Shown: piece after piece, positions 1-7,536 of the stretch
Layout of the letters: every line of letters begins with the position of its first letter
How positions within the stretch are numbered: position 1 is the stretch's first letter
NCBI GenBank assembly: GCA_049340005.1
Contig: JBMPIY010000005.1
From: CAXBDP01 sp963974465
GTDB lineage: Bacteria > Bacteroidota > Bacteroidia > Cytophagales > Cyclobacteriaceae
Length of the DNA stretch: 64,000 nt
Direction: 5' to 3' (one strand)
Notes under the pieces: model-generated
Told to the model about the DNA's origin: nothing
The model's input: the letters and a program-made list of their open reading frames with translations, nothing else
Databases searched by the model: none
Position numbers and translations under genes: made by a program

Positions 1-606
1 TAACAGGATTATTTTAAATTTGTAAATCTATTCTAGGACTTCATTTCAAACCTGTAAACTTATTTCAGGACGACACATTGAAAAAAATCATAGCCTATCA
101 ATTAATCATAAAAATCATAGTTCAGACAATTGCGATGGCTGTGGATGATTTGCTGGAAGATACCATCGGATTACAAATCCGATTTATCTGGAGCTCGACA
201 TTTCAAATGTCGAACAGTAGGTTTGATGGAGACCCCATTGGGATAGTTTTGTAAAGCTTTCCAATTTATTTTCCTTATCTATATAAGTGATGATGCAATT
301 AGCCTAATAAAACTTTCTCTTTTTTTCGTTTCTATGGGCCTCTGAATTACAAATTCTAAAATTAAGATCTGCAAGCTTTACAAAAGCACGCTAGGAGATG
401 GAAAACATTTAGGAAAGCCATAATCTCAATAATAAAAAGTCAAGTAAAAAGCGATAAAATGAAAGCTCATTTTAGTTAACCAGTAGAACTGGGTTCAATA
501 ATCTAGAATAGTAGAATTTTTTAACAGACTCTAAATAAATTCATTTAATTTTAAATTATTATTTTTTTTATTAAATTGTATTCTTATTGATGTTGTTTTT
601 AAATGA
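1..606. other. gene-free region with one REP-like repeat copy
   Basis: I see no credible coding region here. Bases about 115-230 carry a palindromic repeat related to the one at 2752-2865; it is listed separately. The stretch from about 240 to 606 is AT-rich, with long A/T runs near 540-600 just before the small peptide gene. No clear TAnnTTTG promoter with a properly spaced upstream TTTG was recognised. Confidence 0.6.
115..230. repeat. REP-like intergenic palindromic repeat, copy 1
   Basis: The copy contains two near-perfect hairpins: ATCGGATT-ACA-AATCCGAT at 165-183 and CGACATTT-C-AAATGTCG at 196-212, introduced by TTCAGACAATTGCGATGG. The same order (lead sequence, CGGATT hairpin, CGACATT hairpin, GAACAGT) recurs at 2752-2865, roughly 80 percent identical by eye. 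Paired short palindromes between genes are typical of REP/BIME elements mobilised by RAYT (TnpA-REP) transposases. No RAYT gene is in this window, so that link is an inference. Confidence 0.7.
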
Positions 607-633
607 ATGTCTAATTTTAAATTGTTTATTTCT

Positions 634-858
634 ATGAAAACACTTAAAAAAAGATTGTTTGCTTTATCTATTGTATTGACTTTTATGTCTGTTGGGGCGA
701 GTGGTCAATTCATAGGAAATTGTATCTGGGATGAGTATTTTCCAGGTAATTTGGGTTATTGTAACCATGAGGATAATGGGTGGTCTTGTATTTATGATGA
801 GCAAGTATTTGATTGTCCATGGACAGATAATTATACTCCAAGGACTATCTTTCCCTAG
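634..858 (+). CDS. small secreted cysteine-containing peptide, unknown function
   Basis: This encodes a peptide of 74 residues if started at the ATG at 634; an in-frame ATG at 607 would add nine residues. I prefer 634 because it gives a classic signal peptide (KTLKKRLF followed by a hydrophobic stretch and an A-S-G-Q cleavage region). The predicted mature part, about 50 residues, carries four cysteines and is rich in Trp, Tyr and Asp. It is not a family I recognise. It is followed by a terminator-like hairpin at 864-896 and then by a DUF4221 propeller lipoprotein and a thioredoxin-like lipoprotein. Short secreted peptides beside such proteins are a recurring arrangement in Bacteroidota; whether the neighbours transport, sense or oxidise the peptide is unknown. 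Confidence 0.6.
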   Translation: MKTLKKRLFALSIVLTFMSVGASGQFIGNCIWDEYFPGNLGYCNHEDNGWSCIYDEQVFDCPWTDNYTPRTIFP

Positions 859-863
859 TCATT

Positions 864-896
864 TTAAAACGGCATCCTAAAAGATGTCGTTTTTAA
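864..896 (+). terminator. terminator or attenuator hairpin after the peptide gene
   Basis: AAACGGCATC pairs with GATGTCGTTT (one G-U pair) around a short CTAAAA loop, followed by TTTTTAATTTT. It lies six bases after the stop codon of the peptide gene and ends about 12 bases before the start of the next gene. It would therefore let the peptide be made in excess over the downstream lipoproteins if read-through is partial. Confidence 0.65.
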
Positions 897-907
897 TTTT
901 GCAGTAT

Positions 908-2044
908 ATGAAAGCATTTTTATCTATTGTCTTATTCCTTTTGGGGTTTGTCTCATGTAATACTAGCTTAACAAACCAAAGAATTGTCTTGGATATTGGA
1001 GAGGATGTAGTATTTGCTATTGATGATAGTACCTCTAATTATTCTTTTGCAGCTCAATATTTTGTTGACAGTCTTGGAAATCCTTATGTCTTTTCCATCA
1101 ACTCTAATCTCAATCATTTAGATAAATTTGATTTTAAAAACAAATCATTAGTTCAAAAATTAGTATTGTCTCCAGATAATACCAAAGGCATTATAAGTAA
1201 TCCAACTAAAGGCTTTAAAGTTATTTCTGAGGATCATTTTATGATTTTCTCAATGAATGCTCAAACTATTTATGAGATGGACTCATTATATAATTTCACC
1301 CAATTTTATAAGGGGGATGATCTTTCAAGATCATATTTAAATGTAAATGGTACGCAGCATATACAACTAGCAGAAAATGGGTTTGTATTTCCAAAGTATA
1401 GTTCACATACAACTTATAAGATGAATGTCTCTACATCAGTAGAAGTAGTTGATTTTAATGGTGAATTGCTTTACTCCATTAAATATCCTTCAAAGTATAA
1501 TCAAGGTGTTTGGGGAATATTTAATAGTTATAGGTCATATCCTTTATTACTTTTAGATGGAGCTTTATTGGTAAGTTATGGGGTAACCGACTCAATTTTT
1601 AGATACTCTATTGATATGGATAATAAATATGGGAGGCCTTATTTAGCGAAAAGCGATTTACTCGAATTTAACAAAAGTGTTACAAGATCGTCCAGAAGGA
1701 GTATCCCCGAATTGCAATCGTATGAAATGCAGAATGGATGGTATGGACAAGTACTACAGGATCCTATCAATGAAAACATTATTAGGTTTGTTCATTATCC
1801 AATCGAAAAGCAGGCAATTAGAAATGGAGATTTTTCCTCTCAGAAAGTTGGTGTAATACTTTTGGATAAGAATTTTAATGTTTTAGGTGAGGGTGATTTT
1901 CCTGATGAATTAGGATTTTTTAGCTATTTTATTACACCGCAGGGAATTTATTTTTACAATAAGGAAAAAAGTATGAGTAATGAAAGGGAAATGGTTTTTA
2001 GTAAACTTTTGCTTGATAGTATTTCTGTCGGCATGCCAAAATAA
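908..2044 (+). CDS. DUF4221-like beta-propeller lipoprotein
   Basis: This is a 378-residue lipoprotein when started at 908; an in-frame ATG at 884 would place eight residues before the signal and would sit inside the terminator hairpin, so 908 is preferred. The signal peptide ends in the lipobox FVSC with Cys17. The rest has repeated beta-strand patterns with D-x-x-G-N-x-Y and V-x-D-F-N-G type turns, matching the six-bladed-propeller-like DUF4221 family of Bacteroidota. Function is unknown; these proteins are usually encoded beside small secreted peptides and redoxins, as here. Its last 65 bases also encode the signal peptide of the next gene in another frame. Confidence 0.65.
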   Translation: MKAFLSIVLFLLGFVSCNTSLTNQRIVLDIGEDVVFAIDDSTSNYSFAAQYFVDSLGNPYVFSINSNLNHLDKFDFKNKSLVQKLVLSPDNTKGIISNPTKGFKVISEDHFMIFSMNAQTIYEMDSLYNFTQFYKGDDLSRSYLNVNGTQHIQLAENGFVFPKYSSHTTYKMNVSTSVEVVDFNGELLYSIKYPSKYNQGVWGIFNSYRSYPLLLLDGALLVSYGVTDSIFRYSIDMDNKYGRPYLAKSDLLEFNKSVTRSSRRSIPELQSYEMQNGWYGQVLQDPINENIIRFVHYPIEKQAIRNGDFSSQKVGVILLDKNFNVLGEGDFPDELGFFSYFITPQGIYFYNKEKSMSNEREMVFSKLLLDSISVGMPK

Positions 2045-2438
2045 AGAACAGGAATTATATAATGAAGTCCTTAGAGTATCTATAGATCAAATTATTTCTG
2101 ATAGAACTTCTAATTTGGAATATATCATTTTGGTTCCTGAATCAGGGTGTCCAGCATGTTTAAAGTATGCTAGGGATTTTATGGAAGGTAATTCTAATAA
2201 TGAAAAGTATGTTTTTATATTGTATAATATTAATGATTTAAAATCTCAACAAATAAAATTTAAATCAATTTTATATGAGGGTTCTCAATTTTTAATTGAT
2301 AGAGATAATAAAATCGCTAAACTAGGTTATAATTTATCCTACCCAACAGTACTAAAAATTGATAATGCCGGAAAACTATTATGGTATGAGATAGCTTCTA
2401 GTGATAATTTTATTATTTGGGAGAAAATTAAATTGTAA
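1980..2438 (+). CDS. thioredoxin-like lipoprotein with CPAC motif
   Basis: This is a 152-residue protein. The lipoprotein signal ends in FLSAC with Cys19, so it is likely anchored in the cell envelope. The body carries a CxxC active site, CPAC at residues 57-60, then a thioredoxin-like pattern with a late Y-P-T of the cis-proline kind (S-Y-P-T-V-L-K-I). This fits a small extracytoplasmic redoxin acting on envelope thiols. The start lies 65 bases inside the preceding gene, and the whole signal peptide is encoded in that overlap. No later ATG keeps the signal peptide, which supports this start. A natural substrate candidate is the four-cysteine peptide two genes upstream, but that is inference. 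Confidence 0.6.
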   Translation: MKGKWFLVNFCLIVFLSACQNKEQELYNEVLRVSIDQIISDRTSNLEYIILVPESGCPACLKYARDFMEGNSNNEKYVFILYNINDLKSQQIKFKSILYEGSQFLIDRDNKIAKLGYNLSYPTVLKIDNAGKLLWYEIASSDNFIIWEKIKL

Positions 2439-2496
2439 TTTATATAACTAGAAATTCTATTAGTCCTTAAATCAAAAAAATCCCTTCCCTCCCTTT

Positions 2497-2705
2497 AGGT
2501 GAGATAGTTCAGATAATTGCGATAGTGGTCATTGACTCAAAAAATAAAGAAAGTTGAGGAGATAGGGTGTTCGGCAGACAATGATTGATATCTTACCCTA
2601 ATTTTTTACCGACTGTGCGGGAGGATAATTTGTACAATTCCATTATCCCACGGTTGAAACCGCGGACTATGGATGTTACGCTCCGATGGAGCTCGAACTA
2701 ATGAT
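2497..2705. repeat. cluster of intergenic palindromes (REP-like)
   Basis: A partial copy of the TTCAGATAATTGCGAT lead sequence lies near 2506-2523. Two small hairpins follow, CGGTT-GA-AACCG at 2651-2662 and GCTCC-GAT-GGAGC at 2680-2692. Together with the copies at 115-230 and 2752-2865 they show that the gap between the lipoprotein operon and hicA is built almost wholly of dispersed repeat elements. One GCGGGAGG octamer is at 2617-2624. Confidence 0.6.
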
Positions 2706-2751
2706 TTTCTTTGAAATTGTCCAAATCCTAAAATCATCAAATCCTAAAAAT

Positions 2752-2865
2752 CTTAATTCAGACAATTGCGATGGAGGTGAATGATTTGCTTTTGATTGAT
2801 TATCGGATTGCAAATCCTCTTTATCAGGAGTGCGACATTGCAAATGTCGAACAGTTGGTTAGAGT
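2752..2865. repeat. REP-like intergenic palindromic repeat, copy 2
   Basis: This copy shares the TTCAGACAATTGCGATGG lead, the CGGATT/AATCC hairpin (decayed on one side) and the CGACATT-GCA-AATGTCG hairpin with copy 1. It keeps an open reading frame running into hicA, but the frame is repeat sequence and is unlikely to be translated. Confidence 0.7.
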
Positions 2866-2914
2866 GGATTTAATTGATTTGGAAAATGCAACTAAATGCA
2901 GTTACTTTGAGTTT

Positions 2915-3156
2915 ATGTCTAGGAGGGAAAAACTAATTGCTAGGTTTTTAGGCATGCCATCCGATTTTCATTATGATGAGATGGTAAAACTGCTAGGTTA
3001 TTTTGGTTTTGAGGAAGTGAAAAAAGGCAAGACCTCTGGTTCGAGGGTGAAATTTGAGAATGTAGAAGGCGTTCCTATTAGCTCCACAAACCACATCCAA
3101 GCGGAATCATGAAGCAATACCAATCAAAACAAATTAGGGAAATATTGGAGTTATGA
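2915..3156 (+). pseudogene. hicA: hicA toxin gene, frameshifted near 3081
   Basis: Starting at the ATG at 2915 the frame encodes a HicA-type mRNA interferase N-terminus (MSRREKLIARFLG, then GYFGFEEVKKGKTSGSRV). After PI at 3074-3079 the frame continues with unrelated residues and stops at 3112. One base forward of the current frame, from 3082, the DNA reads LHKPHPSG...KQYQSKQIREILEL, exactly the expected HicA C-terminus, and ends at a TGA (3154-3156) that overlaps the hicB ATG as ATGA. The intact product would be about 80 residues, normal for HicA. A single-base loss around 3080-3082 explains everything. Unless it is a sequencing error, the toxin has lost its C-terminal third. Confidence 0.8.
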
Positions 3157-3494
3157 AATATCTTGAATACAAAGGTTATACAGGCAGTATTGAGTATAGC
3201 CCTAAGGATAGCCTCCTTTATGGTAAAGTTCTGGGAATTAGAGGTCTGATCTCCTACGAAGGAGAAACCGGAAAACTTTTAGAGCAAGATTTTAAAGAAG
3301 CTGTTGACAGCTATTTAGCCGAGTGTAAGGCAGAGGGAAAATCTCCTGAAAAACCGTTTAAAGGGAGTTTTAATGTGAGAATACCAGCATCCTTGCACCA
3401 ATTGGCGGCTCTACTTGCAATGGAAGACAAAGTCTCATTGAACAATTTTGTTGCAGAAGCCATCAGACACAGGGTCAGTAAAGAATCTGTTTGA
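3153..3494 (+). CDS. hicB: HicB-family antitoxin
   Basis: This is a 113-residue protein with the typical HicB fold order: an N-terminal degraded RNase-H-like domain (MKYLEYKGYTGSIEYS, GKVLGIRGLISYEG) and, from about residue 68, a ribbon-helix-helix DNA-binding tail (FNVRIPASLHQLAALLAMED). It would neutralise HicA and repress its own promoter. The ATG overlaps the original hicA stop codon (ATGA), so the genes were translationally coupled. The toxin frame is now broken upstream while the antitoxin looks intact, so this may be an orphan antitoxin. Confidence 0.85.
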   Translation: MKYLEYKGYTGSIEYSPKDSLLYGKVLGIRGLISYEGETGKLLEQDFKEAVDSYLAECKAEGKSPEKPFKGSFNVRIPASLHQLAALLAMEDKVSLNNFVAEAIRHRVSKESV

Positions 3495-3527
3495 TTTTTC
3501 TAATACAGTTGTTGAGAACAAATATGC

Positions 3528-3902
3528 TTACTTATAATACCCGCCCGATCTACGTTTTTGCTCGAAAATTTGGCGGAGGGTTGTGCCTGTCAGTGCGCCA
3601 AATCCTCCCGCTATTCCACCAACTAGGCCAGTAACTAACACCAATAAAAGTGGTGCTGAGAGCTGGAAAATGGCAGCAACTTTTTTCGTTAATAAGGAAC
3701 CTGATTCAAAATCTATCAACCAAGCCAAAGTGAACCACAATAATCCGATCGCTAAAAATCCGCTAACAAAAGAAACTAATCCTGAAGTACGAATAAGTAA
3801 GGAGCCAAGAAATGCAGCAATTACTACCGAATACCAAGGAAAGGATTGGCTGGCAAAGTAGGCTATGGCGGCAATAATGATTGTTTTTACTAAAAATTTC
3901 AT
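3528..3902 (-). CDS. small integral membrane protein, unknown
   Basis: This is a 124-residue protein with about four hydrophobic segments, the last rich in glycine (LVTGLVGGIAGGFGAL), and a short basic C-terminal tail. I do not recognise a family. It follows the penicillin-acylase gene by five bases on the same strand, so the two are probably cotranscribed. A GCGGGAGG octamer is embedded in the Gly-rich segment. Confidence 0.55.
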   Translation of the reverse strand: MKFLVKTIIIAAIAYFASQSFPWYSVVIAAFLGSLLIRTSGLVSFVSGFLAIGLLWFTLAWLIDFESGSLLTKKVAAIFQLSAPLLLVLVTGLVGGIAGGFGALTGTTLRQIFEQKRRSGGYYK

Positions 3903-3907
3903 AAGTC

Positions 3908-6340
3908 TTATTCGTTGCGAGGATCAATGATTTGTGTGAAGAGGATATTTTCTTGTTGCATCTCTGCAATCGGCAATGCTTTCAAATTCAGGTATTCACC
4001 TTTAGCCCAAATCTCAATCATATTATCATAAAATTTGGAACCTGGATTGCCCGATTGTCCGCCAGGATAAACGCCAAAAGCAGATGGCTTAGAGCCTAGC
4101 TCTACCACCATGCGCCATGATGCTCCGTGACGTGGTCCAGTAGCATTGATGATGCTTCGGTTGCCACCAACTTGCACACCGGAAACAGTGAATGGTGTAA
4201 GAGGTGGTAATAAATGCTGTACAGTTGTGTTTTTGAAATTCGCCCAAGCGTATTCTTTACCATCATTGGCAGCAGACCAGTTTTGCAATGAGTCGATTGC
4301 ACTTAACAATGCTTGTTGCACTATCTCCTTAGCTGTTTCTTTTTGAGAAGTTTCTGGCAAATCGAAAATTTCATCCTCAGGATATTCAGCCAGCAATTCT
4401 TGAAATCTTCTTTCCCCTACAAGCTTTAGCGGTTTTGATGCAGTTCTAAATTTCTCATTAGACATTCTTCTAATCTTATCCCACCATATTTCCCAAACAG
4501 ATGCTCCCTTAGAATCTACATCGTTGAAGAAATCCCAGTTTCTTGCAAGATCTAAGATATCACTTTGCTCGATATTCAAATTCATTCCTTCCGTCATTTG
4601 AATTAAAAGCGGGAGGGTTTCAGAGGCTTTTAAATTGAAGTTGTCATTTTGCAGTGCCATTATCTCCGACACTGAAATATTATTCATTTCAGTAAGTCTA
4701 CTGTTGATTCGTCTATTTCTCCACGCTTCGAAATTGCTATCGAAACTCCAATATGGATAAGTAGTGTCGTGAGGGTGTTGGTTTGCCGAGCTTACAAATC
4801 CGCGTTCAGGATTAAGTACATGGGCATTTTGCTCCATTGGAATAAAGCCTTGCCAATCGTGATCGAGTTGTGTTCCATCCATCAGAAATTTGCCTTGACC
4901 TTCCCATTTGATTGGGAATTTGCCTTGTACCCATAGAGCGATGTCTCCTTGGTTGGATGCAAATACAAAGTTCTGAGCTGGGCTGCCATAATTCTTAAGT
5001 GCCTCAGTATATTCTGTGTAGTTTTTGGCTCTATTGAGTTGATGAAATGCAATTACTTCTTTAGAGCCTTGATGAGCAATCCAGCGCATTGCATAGCCAG
5101 TTAATTGCTCTTTTTGGTTGAAAGTATGATCATAAACCACCGGGCCATGATGGGTGTAAATTACCGTGTCAACATAAGCTTCTCCACCTAATACCTTCAC
5201 TTCTTCAATTCTCATTTGGGTTTTGAGCCAAGTGTTGTTGAAGAAATATTCTTGACGAGATTCATCTCTAAACTGAATCTTATACCAATCTACCGCATCT
5301 CTTTGGGCATTGGTTACACTCCAAGCGATATTGTCATTGAAGCCAATGATAACGCCCGGTGCTCCCGGCAAACCAGCGCCCATCACATTGACACCTGGAG
5401 CATTTAAGTGCAAAGAGTACCAAATGGAAGGTAAGTTCAAACCTAAGTGAGGATCGCCTGCCAATATTGGATTTCCGCTTCTTGTTTTGGAGCCGGCAAC
5501 GGCCCAGTTATTACTGCCGTTTAGTGGATCAGGCTTTTCATATATTTCATCTGTATTCGACCAAGGAAAGCCCTTTACAAGTGGCTCCTTCACTTCGATT
5601 GGTTCAAAATCGTAAACAGTAGAACTTGGGATAATTGGATCAGGATTGTCAAATACTTCAGGGAAAAGGAAGTCGTATCGCTCCTTGCCGAATAACTCAA
5701 CAAAATTGGTGTTTTCCAGATCAGTCTCACTTGCTGAAAGCATATCGGCCATGTATTTCAGGAATAACGCCGATTTGTAAGGCGACCATTCCTCTGGCTC
5801 GTAGCCTAATAGTTTGTATTCAATCGGTAAATTTGCGTAGTCAAGGCTATTGATGTAATGATTTGCTCCATCAGAATAAGCTTGCATGATGGAGGTAAAC
5901 TGCCCATCATTTTCTCCCTCTCTCAGAGAATTCTCAGCAGCGAATCCCATTCCCTTTCTTCTTTGTAGTCGGTCAAATTCAATGGCGTCCGGGCCGATTA
6001 TTTCTGATAGACGACCCGCTGCGGCTCTGGTTTGGAATTCCATTTGCCAAAGACGGAATTGCGCCATTACATAGCCTTGAGCAAAGTAAAGGTCATAATC
6101 GTTGTTGGCATAAATATGCGGAATTAGGTTTTCGTCAAAAAGGATTTGCACCTGCTCATTTACTCCGGCTCCAATGCCAATATCGATAAATTGGTTTTCA
6201 GTTTTTTCAGCATTTTGCCAAAAACCACCCACAGGATTTAGGAACTTTCCTAATGGCGGAACCGAACCAAACTTGGTTTCAAGTACAAAAACTAAGGCAG
6301 CAGTAAGAGCTAGGGAGAGGAGAAATTTGAATAACTTCAT
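3908..6340 (-). CDS. penicillin acylase family N-terminal-nucleophile hydrolase
   Basis: This is an 810-residue secreted or anchored precursor with an N-terminal hydrophobic signal. Family motifs are clear: IYANNDYDLYFAQGYVMAQ in the alpha chain, then the processing site N-G-S-N-N-W-A with Ser276 expected to be the N-terminal nucleophile after autocleavage. The GAGLPGAPGVIIGFNDNIAW region follows in the beta chain. Members hydrolyse amides, including beta-lactams and N-acyl homoserine lactones; the substrate here cannot be told. Length (about 800) is normal. A TAnnTTTG -7 element lies upstream on the minus strand. Confidence 0.85.
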   Translation of the reverse strand: MKLFKFLLSLALTAALVFVLETKFGSVPPLGKFLNPVGGFWQNAEKTENQFIDIGIGAGVNEQVQILFDENLIPHIYANNDYDLYFAQGYVMAQFRLWQMEFQTRAAAGRLSEIIGPDAIEFDRLQRRKGMGFAAENSLREGENDGQFTSIMQAYSDGANHYINSLDYANLPIEYKLLGYEPEEWSPYKSALFLKYMADMLSASETDLENTNFVELFGKERYDFLFPEVFDNPDPIIPSSTVYDFEPIEVKEPLVKGFPWSNTDEIYEKPDPLNGSNNWAVAGSKTRSGNPILAGDPHLGLNLPSIWYSLHLNAPGVNVMGAGLPGAPGVIIGFNDNIAWSVTNAQRDAVDWYKIQFRDESRQEYFFNNTWLKTQMRIEEVKVLGGEAYVDTVIYTHHGPVVYDHTFNQKEQLTGYAMRWIAHQGSKEVIAFHQLNRAKNYTEYTEALKNYGSPAQNFVFASNQGDIALWVQGKFPIKWEGQGKFLMDGTQLDHDWQGFIPMEQNAHVLNPERGFVSSANQHPHDTTYPYWSFDSNFEAWRNRRINSRLTEMNNISVSEIMALQNDNFNLKASETLPLLIQMTEGMNLNIEQSDILDLARNWDFFNDVDSKGASVWEIWWDKIRRMSNEKFRTASKPLKLVGERRFQELLAEYPEDEIFDLPETSQKETAKEIVQQALLSAIDSLQNWSAANDGKEYAWANFKNTTVQHLLPPLTPFTVSGVQVGGNRSIINATGPRHGASWRMVVELGSKPSAFGVYPGGQSGNPGSKFYDNMIEIWAKGEYLNLKALPIAEMQQENILFTQIIDPRNE

Positions 6341-6372
6341 AGAATTGATTTACCGAAAATCTATTTGAGTGT

Positions 6373-6380
6373 CAAAGATA
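6373..6380 (-). promoter_or_regulatory. -7 promoter element for the penicillin acylase operon
   Basis: On the minus strand TATCTTTG fits the Bacteroidota -7 consensus TAnnTTTG, 32 bases before the ATG at 6340. No convincing upstream TTTG was found at the usual distance, so this rests on the -7 box alone. Confidence 0.4.
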
Positions 6381-6464
6381 ATGGAAGGTAATTAAAATAA
6401 ATTTTTTCAGACTAGCTTTAATTTTTTTCTTTCGATTGCAAATTTGGCCAATGCGTATGCTCAA

Positions 6465-6508
6465 TGATGCATTTAAGCATCAATTTATCTATATATATAT
6501 TACCTTCG
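6465..6508 (+). promoter_or_regulatory. possible operator and -7 element upstream of pseB
   Basis: TGATGC-N6-GCATCA at 6465-6482 is a perfect inverted repeat. It is followed by TACCTTCG at 6501-6508, one base off the TAnnTTTG consensus, 19 bases before the pseB ATG. The geometry fits a regulated promoter for the pseudaminic acid operon, but no regulator is known. Confidence 0.35.
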
Positions 6509-6527
6509 TGTTCTTAGATTTTAGACT

Positions 6528-7535
6528 ATGCTTGACGGAAAAAAGATTTTAATTACGGGTGGTACAGGCTCATTTGGGAAGCAATTTGTGAAAACGGTAC
6601 TTCAAAAATATCCTGGTATTAAGCGCCTTGTAGTATTCTCTAGAGATGAATTGAAGCAATTTGAAATGGCTCAAGACTATGATCTCAATAAATATAAGCA
6701 GCTGCGGTTTTTTATTGGTGATGTCCGTGATAAAGATCGAATAAAAAGAGCCTGTGAAGGGATAGACATTATTGTTCATGCTGCCGCTCTCAAGCAAGTC
6801 CCTACTGCGGAATACAATCCGATGGAATGTATTATGACGAATATAATGGGTGCTGAGAATGTGATAAATGCGGCAATGGATTGCGGTGTAAAAGATGTTG
6901 TCGCACTTTCTACAGACAAAGCTGCTGCGCCGATAAATTTATATGGAGCAACAAAATTGTGTTCTGATAAGCTATTTGTAGCGGCTAATAATATACGAGG
7001 AACGAGAGATTTGAAGTACTCTGTCGTGCGATATGGAAACGTAATGGGCTCGCGAGGTTCTGTGATTCCATTCTTTATGAAAAAGAAACGGGAGGGTGAA
7101 TTACCGATTACCGACCCACGCATGACTCGCTTCAATATCACTTTGCAAGAAGGAGTTGATATGGTGCTTTGGGCATTGGAAAATCATTGGGGAGGAGAGA
7201 TCCTAGTTCCTAAAATACCGTCTTACAGAATTACAGATGTAGCAACAGCAATTGCACCAGAAGCTACCCAAAAGATTGTGGGAATTCGTCCAGGTGAAAA
7301 GGTTCATGAAGAAATGATCACCGAAGCGGATTCATATACTACATACGATTTGGGCAAATACTACAGTATCCTCCCGCAACAGCCGAATTTCAATTTAGAA
7401 AAATATATTAGCCATTTCGAAGCGCAATCTGTTGCGGAAGGCTTCAATTATAATTCGGGTAAGAACCCAGATTTTCTTTCAGTAGAGCAAATTCGTGAAC
7501 TTATCCAAACAGATCTTCAATCAGAATTAGCCTAA
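6528..7535 (+). CDS. pseB: UDP-N-acetylglucosamine 4,6-dehydratase (inverting), PseB
   Basis: This enzyme catalyses the first step of pseudaminic acid synthesis, UDP-GlcNAc to the 4-keto-6-deoxy-L-arabino sugar. It is a 335-residue SDR enzyme. Visible are the NAD(P)-binding GGTGSFG at residues 11-17, the catalytic region S-T-D-K-A at 128-132 with Asp130 and Lys131, and the YxxxK pair Tyr139/Lys143 in LYGATK, all typical of PseB/FlaA1. It is the first gene of the Pse cluster, and its stop is one base from pseC. Inverting function is inferred from family and context, because the next genes are Pse and not legionaminic or bacillosamine genes. Confidence 0.93.
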   Translation: MLDGKKILITGGTGSFGKQFVKTVLQKYPGIKRLVVFSRDELKQFEMAQDYDLNKYKQLRFFIGDVRDKDRIKRACEGIDIIVHAAALKQVPTAEYNPMECIMTNIMGAENVINAAMDCGVKDVVALSTDKAAAPINLYGATKLCSDKLFVAANNIRGTRDLKYSVVRYGNVMGSRGSVIPFFMKKKREGELPITDPRMTRFNITLQEGVDMVLWALENHWGGEILVPKIPSYRITDVATAIAPEATQKIVGIRPGEKVHEEMITEADSYTTYDLGKYYSILPQQPNFNLEKYISHFEAQSVAEGFNYNSGKNPDFLSVEQIRELIQTDLQSELA

Positions 7536-7536
7536 T

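Noticed and set aside
2771..2914. N-terminal extension of hicA
   Set aside because: The open frame is made of the REP-like repeat. The HicA family starts at the internal ATG at 2915.
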